Source of the DNA: Clostridia bacterium
GTDB lineage: Bacteria; Bacillota; Clostridia; Christensenellales; Aristaeellaceae
DNA length: 64,000 bases
Direction of reading: 5' to 3'
NCBI GenBank assembly: GCA_017526525.1
Contig: JAFXRG010000022.1
Span: 62,001-126,000, forward strand
Positions 36,548-44,795 of this stretch are shown here, one piece after another. Position numbers and translations under genes: made by a program. Numbering within the stretch: position 1 is the first letter of the stretch; the number at the start of each line of letters is the position of its first letter. The notes under the pieces were generated by a model. The model saw only the letters and a program-made list of their open reading frames with translations. It was not told where the DNA came from and did no database searches.

Positions 36548-37720
36548 ATGAATATGTTGAACCTCTTGAAGGCATCTTTATGGGGAAATGATGTTACTAC
36601 AGTAACCAGGGAAGATTTTGAAGAAATGAAGAGTCAGGCGGTTGTCAGCTTGCCTGCAACTGTTTTATCAAAAATTGAACTTGATAAAGAGCTTCGAAGA
36701 GATTGGCAAAAAATAATATTACAGCAGGTTGGATATAATACGAACTATATATTCCAGCAAGAAAATCTTCCCATTTCAGTACCATATGTGATTCTGAAAG
36801 GTTCTGCTGCAGCAAAATATTATCCGTATCCGGAATTCAGGACGATGGGTGATATTGATATTATAACCAGAAGAGAAGATTATGAGACGGCATGCAGAGA
36901 GTTTCTTGATAGTGGGTGTCCCGAACTTACCGAAACACACCAGAAAGAGTTTGGCCGGCATCGGAGTTTTTTGAAGAATGGTGTTGTGATTGAAGTTCAT
37001 TTATTTTTTTCTCTGCTGAATGATCCGGAAAAGGCAAATTATCTTGACGATTTAATAATAAATAACATCAATCCGTCTCATTTTCTTCCGGATCCGGTGA
37101 ACGGTTTGGTTTTGCTTGAGCATATCAGCCAACACCTTGAAGAAGGTTTAGGATTAAGGCAGATTATTGACTGGATGATGTTTGTGGATAAATATTTGAA
37201 AGACAATAAATGGAATAAATTTAGAGAAATGGCTCAAAAAACTGGCCTTGAAACACTTGCTATTGTGACAACCAGAATGTGTGAAATGTATTTGGGACTT
37301 CCGGAACATCAATGGTGTAAAGCCGTAGATGAAACCCTTTGCCATAAACTGATGGACTATGTTCTTGACAGCGGTAATTTTGGAATCAAAAGGAATGATG
37401 AAAGTAGTGTAAGTATTAACCTCCTGACCTATGTTCGTACGCCAGCTGCTTTTTTTCGCCTTCTGCAGGAACGCGGACTTGTTAATTGGAAAGCGACTAG
37501 GAAGTACGGAATTCTCAAACCATTTGCCTGGATCTATCAACTTTTCAGATACCAGATTTTGTCAGTAAAAAGGAAAGACGTTTCAGAGAAAATGAAGAAA
37601 GAATATACTATATCCAGAGAAAGGATTGCGCTGTTTGACGCATTAGGGACGAAACAGGTTTCCAAAGGCCTTGCTGTATATGAAAACGGTGAGTATACCA
37701 AAACCTATAAAAGACCTTGA
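36548..37720 (+). CDS. Nucleotidyltransferase-fold protein, NTP_transf_5 family
   Basis: A 390-residue protein of the uncharacterised NTP_transf_5 family. The nucleotidyltransferase signature is visible: LKGSAAAKYYPYPEFRTMGDIDII, with the Asp pair D102/D104 of the GDID motif, then RREDYETA. Proteins of this family often sit beside PqqD-like and HprK-like genes in RiPP clusters, which is also the case here. I start at 36548 because GAGGAG lies 9 nt upstream; the in-frame ATG at 36515 has none. It ends 2 nt from the convergent XRE-dehydrogenase gene with no terminator between. Its substrate is unknown; nucleotidyl or glycosyl modification of the peptide is speculative. Confidence 0.8.
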   Translation: MNMLNLLKASLWGNDVTTVTREDFEEMKSQAVVSLPATVLSKIELDKELRRDWQKIILQQVGYNTNYIFQQENLPISVPYVILKGSAAAKYYPYPEFRTMGDIDIITRREDYETACREFLDSGCPELTETHQKEFGRHRSFLKNGVVIEVHLFFSLLNDPEKANYLDDLIINNINPSHFLPDPVNGLVLLEHISQHLEEGLGLRQIIDWMMFVDKYLKDNKWNKFREMAQKTGLETLAIVTTRMCEMYLGLPEHQWCKAVDETLCHKLMDYVLDSGNFGIKRNDESSVSINLLTYVRTPAAFFRLLQERGLVNWKATRKYGILKPFAWIYQLFRYQILSVKRKDVSEKMKKEYTISRERIALFDALGTKQVSKGLAVYENGEYTKTYKRP

Positions 37721-37722
37721 TA

Positions 37723-39189
37723 TTAGTCATATCGGGAGAGGTCCCGGCTGTACACTTTGCTTTTGACATCATCCAGGCAAGGATCATAACGGTTTGCGAC
37801 GATCAAATTACATTGTTTTTTGAATTTGCGGAGATCGTTGATAATTTTGCTACCGGAGAAAACCATTCCATCGCTTAGTGCGGGTTCATAGATGATGACT
37901 GTGGCGCCCTTGGCTTTGATTTGTTGCACGATTTTCAGGGTGGAGCACCAAGAAAGTTTGCTATCTGGATTGCTTTTCTCAGCAAGCCTGAAAAAGCCGA
38001 TAACAGTTTTCTTTGTTTTACTCTCATCCCAAAGAGGATAGTCATCGATACTGGCTAATTCAAGTATACGATCCGTAATGTATTCTTTACGGATGCGATT
38101 GCTTTCAATAATTGAGGACAAAAGATCCAGGGGAAGCTTATCAGCATTCGCCAGTAATTGCTTGTTGCTTCCGGGAAGGCAGTATCCGTTATAGCCGAAA
38201 GACGGGTTGCTGTACCAGGATCCGATTCGGGGGTCCAGGCAGACGCCCTGAATAATATTCCTGGAGTTCATCTCTTTTGTTTCGGCAAAGGAATCCAACT
38301 CATTGAAGTAGGATATGCGCATAGCCAAATATGTATCGGAAAAGAGCTTAACGGTTTCTGCCTCAGCCAGATCCATAAACAGGATTTCTGTTTCTTTTTT
38401 CAATGCACTATCCCGAAGTATGCCGGCAAAGGTTTCGGCAGGTTCCCGGCTTGCATTATCGCAACCGATAATAATCCGGCTGGGATAGAGGTTATCATAG
38501 AGCGCTTTGGATTCACGGAGAAAATCCGGAGAAACAAGTATATTTTGTGTATTATACTTTTCTTTGACAGAAGTGGTAAAACCGACGGGAACTGTACTTC
38601 TGATAACTATAGTGGCGTTTGGGTTATTCCGGATCACTGTCTGAATCACTGCTTCCACTGCTGACGTATCAAAGAAGCCTTTTTTCGGATCATAGTGAGT
38701 CGGAACGGCGATGATCACAAACTCCGCATCTCTGCAGGCGGCTTCTCCATCCACTGTGGCGATCAGATGAAGATCAGCTCTCGCAAAATATTTTTCAACA
38801 TATTCATCCTGTAGCGGGGAAATGCGTTGATTGATTTTATCTACTTTTTCCTGGACGACATCCACAACGGCAACCTGATGATGACGGGCCAGGAGCGTAG
38901 CGACGGACAGTCCGACATGTCCGGCACCGTAAACAGTAATGTTTCTGGGAACAACATGATGAAAGACCGGCGGACTGTACTCGATAAAAACACTGGCCAC
39001 ATCAAATTGAAGGGCATTGGCGAGACGGGTCAGCTGATCCAGTGAGGGGACATAATCCTGGTTTTCAAGACGGCAAAGCATGGAACGGTTGATGCCTGCT
39101 TTGTCTGCAAGCTCTTGTTGCGTAAGGCTTAGAAGCTTTCTTTGCGCCAGAACGATTTCAGCCAGTTTGGAGATTGAAAAGTTTTTCAT
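37723..39189 (-). CDS. XRE helix-turn-helix domain fused to a diverged UDP-glucose dehydrogenase
   Basis: A 488-residue fusion. Residues about 10-66 form a Cro/CI-type HTH (LTQQELADKAGINRSMLCRLE), residues 83-488 a full UDP-glucose dehydrogenase-like chain. NAD-binding GAGHVG (88-93), K281 and C337 are kept, but the loop after Cys reads CLPGSN instead of CLPKDT, so the catalytic Asp is Ser341, and the SPEFLRES Glu is Asp222. The rest is closely similar to the intact ugd of this window, including [13 protein letters not shown] and the C-terminal KVYSRDL. I infer a duplicated dehydrogenase turned into a ligand-sensing DNA-binding regulator, possibly binding UDP-sugar or NAD(H). AAGGTGG precedes the ATG at 39189; an in-frame ATG at 39240 would lie upstream of the predicted transcript start. 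The promoter overlaps that of the divergent radical SAM operon. Confidence 0.9.
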   Translation of the reverse strand: MKNFSISKLAEIVLAQRKLLSLTQQELADKAGINRSMLCRLENQDYVPSLDQLTRLANALQFDVASVFIEYSPPVFHHVVPRNITVYGAGHVGLSVATLLARHHQVAVVDVVQEKVDKINQRISPLQDEYVEKYFARADLHLIATVDGEAACRDAEFVIIAVPTHYDPKKGFFDTSAVEAVIQTVIRNNPNATIVIRSTVPVGFTTSVKEKYNTQNILVSPDFLRESKALYDNLYPSRIIIGCDNASREPAETFAGILRDSALKKETEILFMDLAEAETVKLFSDTYLAMRISYFNELDSFAETKEMNSRNIIQGVCLDPRIGSWYSNPSFGYNGYCLPGSNKQLLANADKLPLDLLSSIIESNRIRKEYITDRILELASIDDYPLWDESKTKKTVIGFFRLAEKSNPDSKLSWCSTLKIVQQIKAKGATVIIYEPALSDGMVFSGSKIINDLRKFKKQCNLIVANRYDPCLDDVKSKVYSRDLSRYD

Positions 39190-39227
39190 AGTGCCACCTT
39201 CAAAATGTGATGAATAACAACAAAAAC

Positions 39228-39256
39228 AGATTAATTTCATGTTTACTTTTTGTCAA
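39228..39256 (-). promoter_or_regulatory. Promoter of the XRE-dehydrogenase gene
   Basis: On the minus strand TTGACA (39251-39256), 17-nt spacer, TAATCT (39228-39233). Its -35 lies inside the spacer of the divergent plus-strand promoter. Confidence 0.6.
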
Positions 39257-39270
39257 TAACCCCCTATAAT
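39242..39270 (+). promoter_or_regulatory. Promoter of the radical SAM/RiPP operon with candidate operator
   Basis: TTTACT (39242-39247), 17-nt spacer, TATAAT (39265-39270). A short dyad TAAC-N10-GTTA (39257-39260 and 39271-39274) is centred on the -10 box, and the palindrome GTTTAAAC follows at 39278-39285. Either is a plausible site for the XRE protein; inferred. Confidence 0.6.
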
Positions 39271-39305
39271 GTTACTGGTTTAAACACTGCGGAGGAATGG
39301 GACCG

Positions 39306-40454
39306 GTGAGTGAGACGACAGGTGCCTATGAGTTTCTGGAACGGCTTCGAACCCAAGGCAGCAGACAGAAACCGACATTTGATTCCCTGATGGAATATCT
39401 GGATGTCGAGGCCAAAAATCGTGGAATTCCTTTGCGGGGGCAGTTTGAACTGACACCCCTTTGCAACTTTGACTGCAAGATGTGTTATACACATCTGACC
39501 GCGGATCAGCTTCACGGAAGGAAACTTCTGACGGTTGATCAGTGGAAATCTCTGATGCGGCAAGCCTGGGAAGCCGGAATGATGAGTGTTAACCTGACCG
39601 GCGGAGAATGCCTGGCTTATCCTGGATTTGAGGAATTGTATCTTTTTCTTCGGGATCTTGGATGTGAGATTTCCGTACTGACGAACGGATCCCTTCTGGA
39701 TGAACGGTGGACAGCTTTTTTCAAGGAGCATTGTCCCCACATGATCCAGGTAACGCTGTATGGCGGAAATGAGGATGCTTACGAAAGGGTAACGGGACAC
39801 CGGTGCTTTCAGAAGGTCAGTGAAAACCTTCGGCGCGCGATTTCGGAAGATCTGCCGGTTGTGATTACCACAACACCCAGTAAGTATTCCGGAGAAGACA
39901 TTTTCCAAACGGTTCGAGTTGCAAAATCCTTCGGAGTGTTCTACACGGTTAACGGTTATCTTTCCGAGCCGAAGGAGGAAACCGGACGTTCCGGCCAGGA
40001 TCATGACATCAGTGTGGAAGAGTATGCGAAGATTTTCCGACTGTTCAATGAACTGGAAGGCTTTGAATGTCCAACAATCGCCCCGGAGAAGCTTCCTCCT
40101 CCCGGAGGGCCTTACCATCAGTGGACAGGGGGGTGCGGACTGACCTGCAAGGCCGGACAATCCTGTTTTACCATTGAGTGGGATGGAAAGCTTTATCCCT
40201 GCAGCAGTATCCGGAATATTTGGGCAGAACCGTTATCGGAAGGTTTTCGGAAGGCATGGGAAAGCATTCATGAACGGTCCCTGCAGTGGCCGGTGATTCC
40301 GGAATGTGTGGAATGCCCATACCGGTCAGCCTGCACAAACTGCGCGGTGGAAAAAGAACGATTTGCAGAGCCGGGAAAACAGCCGTTTGCCCTATGCGAA
40401 AGAACCAGATATCTGGTTCAATGCGGGGTGAAGAGGATTCCGGCCTGTGAATAG
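39306..40454 (+). CDS. Radical SAM/SPASM peptide-modifying enzyme 1
   Basis: A 382-residue radical SAM enzyme predicted to modify a ribosomal peptide. The [4Fe-4S]/SAM motif is C53-x3-C57-x2-C60 (CNFDCKMC) and GGE follows in LTGGECLAYPGF. The C-terminal SPASM region has many Cys (GGCGLTCKAGQSC, YPC, ECVECPYRSACTNC, LC, AC). I choose the GTG at 39306: GGAGG is 10 nt upstream, whereas the ATG at 39297 leaves only 1 nt. This also puts the three Cys at exactly the same numbers as in the paralogue at 40,766. The precursor peptide gene follows after 48 nt. Reaction type (thioether, epimerisation, C-C link) cannot be told. Confidence 0.9.
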   Translation: MSETTGAYEFLERLRTQGSRQKPTFDSLMEYLDVEAKNRGIPLRGQFELTPLCNFDCKMCYTHLTADQLHGRKLLTVDQWKSLMRQAWEAGMMSVNLTGGECLAYPGFEELYLFLRDLGCEISVLTNGSLLDERWTAFFKEHCPHMIQVTLYGGNEDAYERVTGHRCFQKVSENLRRAISEDLPVVITTTPSKYSGEDIFQTVRVAKSFGVFYTVNGYLSEPKEETGRSGQDHDISVEEYAKIFRLFNELEGFECPTIAPEKLPPPGGPYHQWTGGCGLTCKAGQSCFTIEWDGKLYPCSSIRNIWAEPLSEGFRKAWESIHERSLQWPVIPECVECPYRSACTNCAVEKERFAEPGKQPFALCERTRYLVQCGVKRIPACE

Positions 40455-40502
40455 GAATCAGATTTTGATTCCGGAAGGAAAACATGGAAAGGAGACTGGA
40501 AG

Positions 40503-40727
40503 ATGAAAAAAAGGAAGTATGTTGCACCGATTGCCGAGAAACTTGAGTTTGCCTTTTCCAACAATGTGGTTGCATCCAAGAATCCAGCCCAGTGTACCAT
40601 TATGAATCCGGGTCACTGTGATTTGGGAGATGTTCCGGGACATGGCTGCTCCAATAATGGAAACCCCGGAAATGAATCTTTTGGAGGAAATCGTAAACAG
40701 CCTAACGGAAAGAGTGATTGCGGCTGA
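40503..40727 (+). CDS. RiPP precursor peptide 1
   Basis: A 74-residue peptide lying between the two radical SAM genes. Its leader (MKKRKYVAPIAEKLEF, ending VVAS at 22-25) is shared with three other peptides downstream. The core is Gly/Asn/Pro-rich with four Cys (31, 39, 49, 73), suggesting thioether or disulfide links. AAAGGAG lies 8 nt before the ATG. The leader is the likely docking site for the PqqD-like domain. The longest and most diverged of the four precursors, it may be the substrate of enzyme 1. Confidence 0.85.
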   Translation: MKKRKYVAPIAEKLEFAFSNNVVASKNPAQCTIMNPGHCDLGDVPGHGCSNNGNPGNESFGGNRKQPNGKSDCG

Positions 40728-40765
40728 TTTGCATAAGCACAGATCGTTGAGAGAGGAACGTACAG

Positions 40766-41908
40766 ATGCCTGAACCGGGAAATGCATTTGAACTGCTGGA
40801 TTTACTTCGAAAAAAAAATGGGAAGCAGCAGCAGGGATTCAGCGAAGTAACGAATTATATTGGCTTTAAGGCCCGCGAGAAGGGCATTCCCGTATCCGGA
40901 CAGTTTGAACTGACTCCCCTTTGTAATTTCAGCTGCAGGATGTGCTATGTTCATCTGAACCCGGAGCAGCTAAGTCAATCGGTACTACCTGCAGACACCT
41001 GGAAGGATCTGATGCATAAGGCCTGGGAAGCGGGGATGCTATCCGCAGCACTGACCGGAGGAGAATGCCTGGCGTATCCCGGATTTGATGAATTGTTTCT
41101 TTATCTTCATAGCTTGGGTTGCCAGGTTGCAGTGCTGACGAACGGTTTTTTGATGAACGAGCAGCGAATTCGTTTTTTCGAAGAACACAAGCCTTCCAGG
41201 ATTCAGGTTACGTTGTATGGATGGAATGATGACGTCTATGAACGGGTTACCGTGAAAAGAGCATTCAACATCGTGATGGGAAATATCAAGAGGGCTGTGG
41301 AAGCGAAACTGCCATTAAGCGTTAATATTACTCCCAGCGTTTTTCTTGGAGAAGATCTTTTTGAGACGATCCGGATCGCCAAAGAGCTTTGTAACAATGT
41401 TACGATTAATTCCTGTCTCTTTGATCCCAGGGAGGAAACCGGCCGGTCTGAACAACGGGATAATCCTGAGACGGAAATGTATATCCGGGCTTATAAATAC
41501 TATGACAAGCTGATCGGAAGAGAGATTAGGGGGATTGATCCGGAGAAACTCCCGCCATGCGGGGGAACCAATCATGAAACTTCTCAAAAGGGCTTGAGAT
41601 GCGGAGGCGGACGTTCCGGGTTTGTTATCAACTGGAAAGGGATATTGATTCCCTGCAACCGAATGGAAATGATACACGGGGATGCCTTGCAGGATGGATT
41701 TGCAGCGGCTTGGGCTAAAGTGAATCAGGAAGCGAACAATTGGCCCAGAGTTCCAGAATGTGAAGGCTGCGCTTATGACGGTGTCTGCAATAATTGTGCG
41801 GGCAATATGTTACGATTCGCTGATCCGGGAAAGATGCCAATCAGTCTTTGCGAACAGACCAAAGAGTTTGTAAAGCATGGTGTACGGCATATTCAGGATT
41901 GTGAATAA
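40766..41908 (+). CDS. Radical SAM/SPASM peptide-modifying enzyme 2
   Basis: A 380-residue paralogue of the preceding enzyme, matching through most of its length (GQFELTPLCNF, LTGGECLAYPGF, QVTLYG, EETGRS). CNFSCRMC gives C53/C57/C60. The SPASM part differs: it lacks the GGCGLTC Cys pair, reading LRCGGGRSGFVI, then IPC and ECEGCAYDGVCNNC. This suggests a different auxiliary cluster arrangement or substrate. GAGAGGAAC precedes the ATG. Directly followed by three short precursor peptides, its likely substrates. Confidence 0.9.
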   Translation: MPEPGNAFELLDLLRKKNGKQQQGFSEVTNYIGFKAREKGIPVSGQFELTPLCNFSCRMCYVHLNPEQLSQSVLPADTWKDLMHKAWEAGMLSAALTGGECLAYPGFDELFLYLHSLGCQVAVLTNGFLMNEQRIRFFEEHKPSRIQVTLYGWNDDVYERVTVKRAFNIVMGNIKRAVEAKLPLSVNITPSVFLGEDLFETIRIAKELCNNVTINSCLFDPREETGRSEQRDNPETEMYIRAYKYYDKLIGREIRGIDPEKLPPCGGTNHETSQKGLRCGGGRSGFVINWKGILIPCNRMEMIHGDALQDGFAAAWAKVNQEANNWPRVPECEGCAYDGVCNNCAGNMLRFADPGKMPISLCEQTKEFVKHGVRHIQDCE

Positions 41909-41930
41909 AGAATAACAGGAGGAAGAAAAA

Positions 41931-42098
41931 ATGAAGAAAGAGTACGAGGCACCCAAGGCGGAAAAAGTGGAGTTCAATTATTCGGAAGTAGTTGTTGCAT
42001 CAGGATGTAGGAATCAAACGCATTATGAAGATTCTGCTCAGGAAGGACCACATTGCTCTAGTTCGCAGCCTTATTATTCCAAATCGGATGAAGCTTAA
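41931..42098 (+). CDS. RiPP precursor peptide 2
   Basis: A 55-residue peptide. Leader MKKEYEAPKAEKVEF with VVAS at 21-24, then a short core with two Cys (26 and 42) plus His, Ser and Tyr residues. AGGAGG lies 8 nt before the ATG at 41931, the best ribosome site in the cluster. 22 nt after the enzyme 2 stop. Nearly identical in leader to peptides 3 and 4, unrelated in core. Confidence 0.85.
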   Translation: MKKEYEAPKAEKVEFNYSEVVVASGCRNQTHYEDSAQEGPHCSSSQPYYSKSDEA

Positions 42099-42144
42099 TT
42101 CGCATCGGATTAAAGAAAGTATCGTAATAAAAGGGATATCGGAT

Positions 42145-42312
42145 ATGAAGAAAGAATATGAAGCTCCCAAAGCGGAGAAAGTAGAATTTGATTATCAGGA
42201 AACGGTTACGGCTTCAACTGACGCAAATACATATAATAATGAACCAAACGGACAGTATTTTAAATGTACTTGTACTACCTACTTTGCACCCGGCTATAAC
42301 CTAAACTGCTAA
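42145..42312 (+). CDS. RiPP precursor peptide 3
   Basis: A 55-residue peptide. The leader MKKEYEAPKAEKVEF is identical to that of peptide 2, followed by VTAS. The core is rich in Asn, Tyr and Thr with a CTC pair (C41, C43) and a C-terminal Cys (C55). AAGGGA lies upstream with poor spacing. The frame is open 51 codons further upstream but that would overlap peptide 2 in another frame; the leader match fixes the start at 42145. Confidence 0.83.
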   Translation: MKKEYEAPKAEKVEFDYQETVTASTDANTYNNEPNGQYFKCTCTTYFAPGYNLNC

Positions 42313-42335
42313 ACTAAAAAAGGAGTGAAAAGATT

Positions 42336-42500
42336 ATGAAGAAACAGTATGAAGAACCCAAGGCAGAAAAACTGGAGTTTGACTACGAGGAAGCAGTGGT
42401 AGCATCTGGATTAATAGCTGATCAAAACTTAAATAAAGGATGCTCTATGAATAATAAAGGCTATGCTTTCCAGAACAAAAAACAGTGTGATAAAGCATAA
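42336..42500 (+). CDS. RiPP precursor peptide 4
   Basis: A 54-residue peptide. Leader MKKQYEEPKAEKLEF with VVAS at 21-24; the core has two Cys (36 and 51) separated by 14 residues, with Lys, Asn and Gln. AAAGGAGTG precedes the ATG. It is the last precursor before a terminator-like hairpin. Confidence 0.83.
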   Translation: MKKQYEEPKAEKLEFDYEEAVVASGLIADQNLNKGCSMNNKGYAFQNKKQCDKA

Positions 42501-42525
42501 AAATTTTTTTCATACCGGAATAAAG

Positions 42526-42552
42526 GCGTCTCTTTAGTGAGACGCTATTTTA
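42526..42552 (+). terminator. Hairpin terminator after the precursor genes
   Basis: GCGTCTC (42526-42532) pairs with GAGACGC (42539-42545), followed by TATTTTAT. It could let precursor transcripts exceed those of the export genes. Confidence 0.65.
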
Positions 42553-42561
42553 TTGTATAAT
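42533..42561 (+). promoter_or_regulatory. Possible promoter of peptidase-exporter genes
   Basis: TATAAT (42556-42561) with a weak TTTAGT (42533-42538) 17 nt upstream, overlapping the terminator hairpin. Confidence 0.35.
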
Positions 42562-42594
42562 AATATTATAGAGCAACGGGGCGAAAATTACTGA

Positions 42595-43056
42595 ATGAAG
42601 AAGTCATTATCCATACCGGAATGGCATGAAATGTCTTTGAGCGGAAAAGCTCCGCCGGTACGTATCCAGCTGAACGGTTACAGTATGAATCCTATTATAC
42701 GAGGATATCGGGACTATGTGACGGTGGTTCAGCCGGAGGAAGACTTTGTGGCCGGCGATATTGTTTTGTTTGCTGAACCGGGTACCGGACGCTATGTGAT
42801 GCATCGGGTATGGGAAGTGAAGGGTGACAGGATTCTGACCTGGGGAGATAACTGTTCCGGTCCGGATGGATGGATTCCAAAGGATGCGGCCTGGGGGAAA
42901 ACGGTTCTGATTGAAAGAGGAAAAAAGGAGATTCACCCGGATCCGAAGAAAGGAATACGTTGGGCAAAATTCTGGCATCAGGCAGGAAAAGTATATCGAT
43001 TGGTTAAAAGGTATAAAAATGGGGTTGTCTGCAGGATTAAGAAACTGAAGGCGTGA
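42595..43056 (+). CDS. S26-family signal peptidase-like protease, Ser/His type
   Basis: A 153-residue protein. The nucleophile motif is GYSMNPII (S30), followed by GDIVLFAEPG, then VMHRV (H70) and ILTWGDNCSGPD. Thus the general base is His rather than Lys, as in SipW/ER-type signal peptidases. No membrane helix is evident at either end; the C-terminus is short and basic. In RiPP clusters such small S24/S26 proteins are candidates for leader removal. The ribosome site is weak. The stop overlaps the start of the ABC transporter gene. Confidence 0.8.
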   Translation: MKKSLSIPEWHEMSLSGKAPPVRIQLNGYSMNPIIRGYRDYVTVVQPEEDFVAGDIVLFAEPGTGRYVMHRVWEVKGDRILTWGDNCSGPDGWIPKDAAWGKTVLIERGKKEIHPDPKKGIRWAKFWHQAGKVYRLVKRYKNGVVCRIKKLKA

Positions 43057-44795
43057 GGTATCAGGTGAAATTCGGTTCCGGAGACATCAGCAAGTTTAAA
43101 CGGATATTCAAAAGTCCGGCGTTGGGGCAGGTGATCCGCTGGTCCAGGTGTGTTCACAGCAGAATCATCTGGATCTGCATTCTGAATGTTGTCAGTGTGC
43201 TGCTTTCCCTGGGCATGACACTGGTGACCAAAGCTTTGGTGGACGCGGCGGTGTCTTCGCACATTGAGGATATCTGGAAATATGGAATTGCACTGGTGGC
43301 TGTCACGCTGCTGATGATTGCCATCAGTTTTTCATTATCGCTGCTGCGTACCAAAGCATCCGCTATGCTGCAGCGGCATCTGCAGGGGATGATGGTTCAG
43401 GATATCCTGACCAAGAAATTCGCGACGCTGAAGGGGTACCACAGCGGGGAACTGGTTAACCGTGTGTTTTCCGATACGGCTGTGGTACGAAACGGCGTGC
43501 TGAGCATTCTTCCCTGGGTGATCAGTACGGTGGTCAGCTTTGTCGGAGCCGCATCGATCCTGATTGCGCTGGACTGGCGCTTTGTGCTGCTGCTTGCAGT
43601 GGTGGGCGTGATCGGTTTCATTCTGGTGCTGCTTTTCCGGAAACCGATGAAACAAAGGCACAAACGGATGCACGAAGCGGAAGACAAGCTGCACTCCTCC
43701 ATTCAGGAAACGCTGGAAAACATCCGGCTGATCAAGGCCAGCATCTCGGAAAAAAGGGTGTTTCGGCAGATTGACAGCCGGCAGGCCACCATGGAAAAAG
43801 AACAGATCCGGCAGGGAAGGTTCTCCGCGGTAATGAATAACAGTTTGGGGGTTATGTTCGAGATTTCCTGGCTGTTCTGCATGCTGTGGGGATGCGCGGC
43901 GATCTATCGCGGGGAAATGACCTACGGCTCCCTGGCAGCGATGCTTCAGCTGATCGGGCGCGTTCAGGGGCCTATTGCCAGTGCGGTAGGCATCGCAACG
44001 GAAGTTTACGGAGTGATTGCATCGGCGGAACGGCTGATGGAGCTGACGGAGCTTCCTTCGGAAACCACGGGCGAAACCCTGAAGGATTTCGATTCGATTG
44101 AACTGGACCATGTTACCTTCCGGTATGAGGACGGTACGGAAGACGTGCTGCGGGATATCAGCGGTACAATCCGGAAAGGAGAATTTGTTGCGCTGACCGG
44201 TACTTCCGGCGGCGGAAAAACTTCTCTGTTCCAATTGCTGCTTGGCATTTATTCTCCGAATGCCGGATCCGTATGTTTTATGACCGGAAAGGACAGAACG
44301 GAGGCATGCCGGGAATCCCGGTCCCTGTTTGCTTATGTACCGCAGGGGAATACGCTTTTTTCCGGGACTTTGCGGGAAAACGTGCTGATGTTTACGGATA
44401 CGGCAACGGATGAGGAAATTATGACGGCGATGCGCGCGGCGTGCATTGATGACCTGGCGGAGGAAGTGGGGCTGGATGCGGAACTCGGAGAGCGGGGCGT
44501 CGGCATTTCCGAAGGCCAGGCGCAGCGCGTGGCAGTGGCCCGGGCACTGCTGACGGGTGCTCCGATTCTGCTGCTGGATGAATCCACCAGCGCTCTGGAT
44601 GAAGAGACGGAAGCCCGGATGCTGAAAAATATCTCCGCGATGCGGGAGAAGACCGTACTGATTGTTACCCATCGCCGGGCAGCGCTTTCCATTTGCGATT
44701 ACAGGCTGCACATTTCCAACGGTTCCATGGAGAAAAAAGCGGCGCTGCTGAATGAACAGGAGGATCCATGTATTACTACCGAATCGCGGAAATAA
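43053..44795 (+). CDS. ABC transporter, fused permease and ATPase, likely peptide exporter
   Basis: A 580-residue half-transporter. The membrane domain with six helices covers about residues 40-310. The nucleotide-binding domain follows: Walker A GTSGGGKTS (near 384), signature ISEGQ in place of LSGGQ (near 484), Walker B ILLLDESTSALDEE (near 506), and a switch His in IVTHRRA. There is no N-terminal C39 peptidase domain, so leader cleavage must be done elsewhere, perhaps by the S26 protein. The GTG at 43053 overlaps the upstream stop; a GTG at 43065 with GAGG 6 nt upstream is an equally good start. Likely exports the modified peptides; works as a homodimer. Confidence 0.88.
   Translation: MRYQVKFGSGDISKFKRIFKSPALGQVIRWSRCVHSRIIWICILNVVSVLLSLGMTLVTKALVDAAVSSHIEDIWKYGIALVAVTLLMIAISFSLSLLRTKASAMLQRHLQGMMVQDILTKKFATLKGYHSGELVNRVFSDTAVVRNGVLSILPWVISTVVSFVGAASILIALDWRFVLLLAVVGVIGFILVLLFRKPMKQRHKRMHEAEDKLHSSIQETLENIRLIKASISEKRVFRQIDSRQATMEKEQIRQGRFSAVMNNSLGVMFEISWLFCMLWGCAAIYRGEMTYGSLAAMLQLIGRVQGPIASAVGIATEVYGVIASAERLMELTELPSETTGETLKDFDSIELDHVTFRYEDGTEDVLRDISGTIRKGEFVALTGTSGGGKTSLFQLLLGIYSPNAGSVCFMTGKDRTEACRESRSLFAYVPQGNTLFSGTLRENVLMFTDTATDEEIMTAMRAACIDDLAEEVGLDAELGERGVGISEGQAQRVAVARALLTGAPILLLDESTSALDEETEARMLKNISAMREKTVLIVTHRRAALSICDYRLHISNGSMEKKAALLNEQEDPCITTESRK

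Noticed and set aside
41992-42312. 106-codon version of precursor peptide 3
   Set aside because: The first 51 codons overlap precursor 2 out of frame; the shared leader places the true start at 42145.
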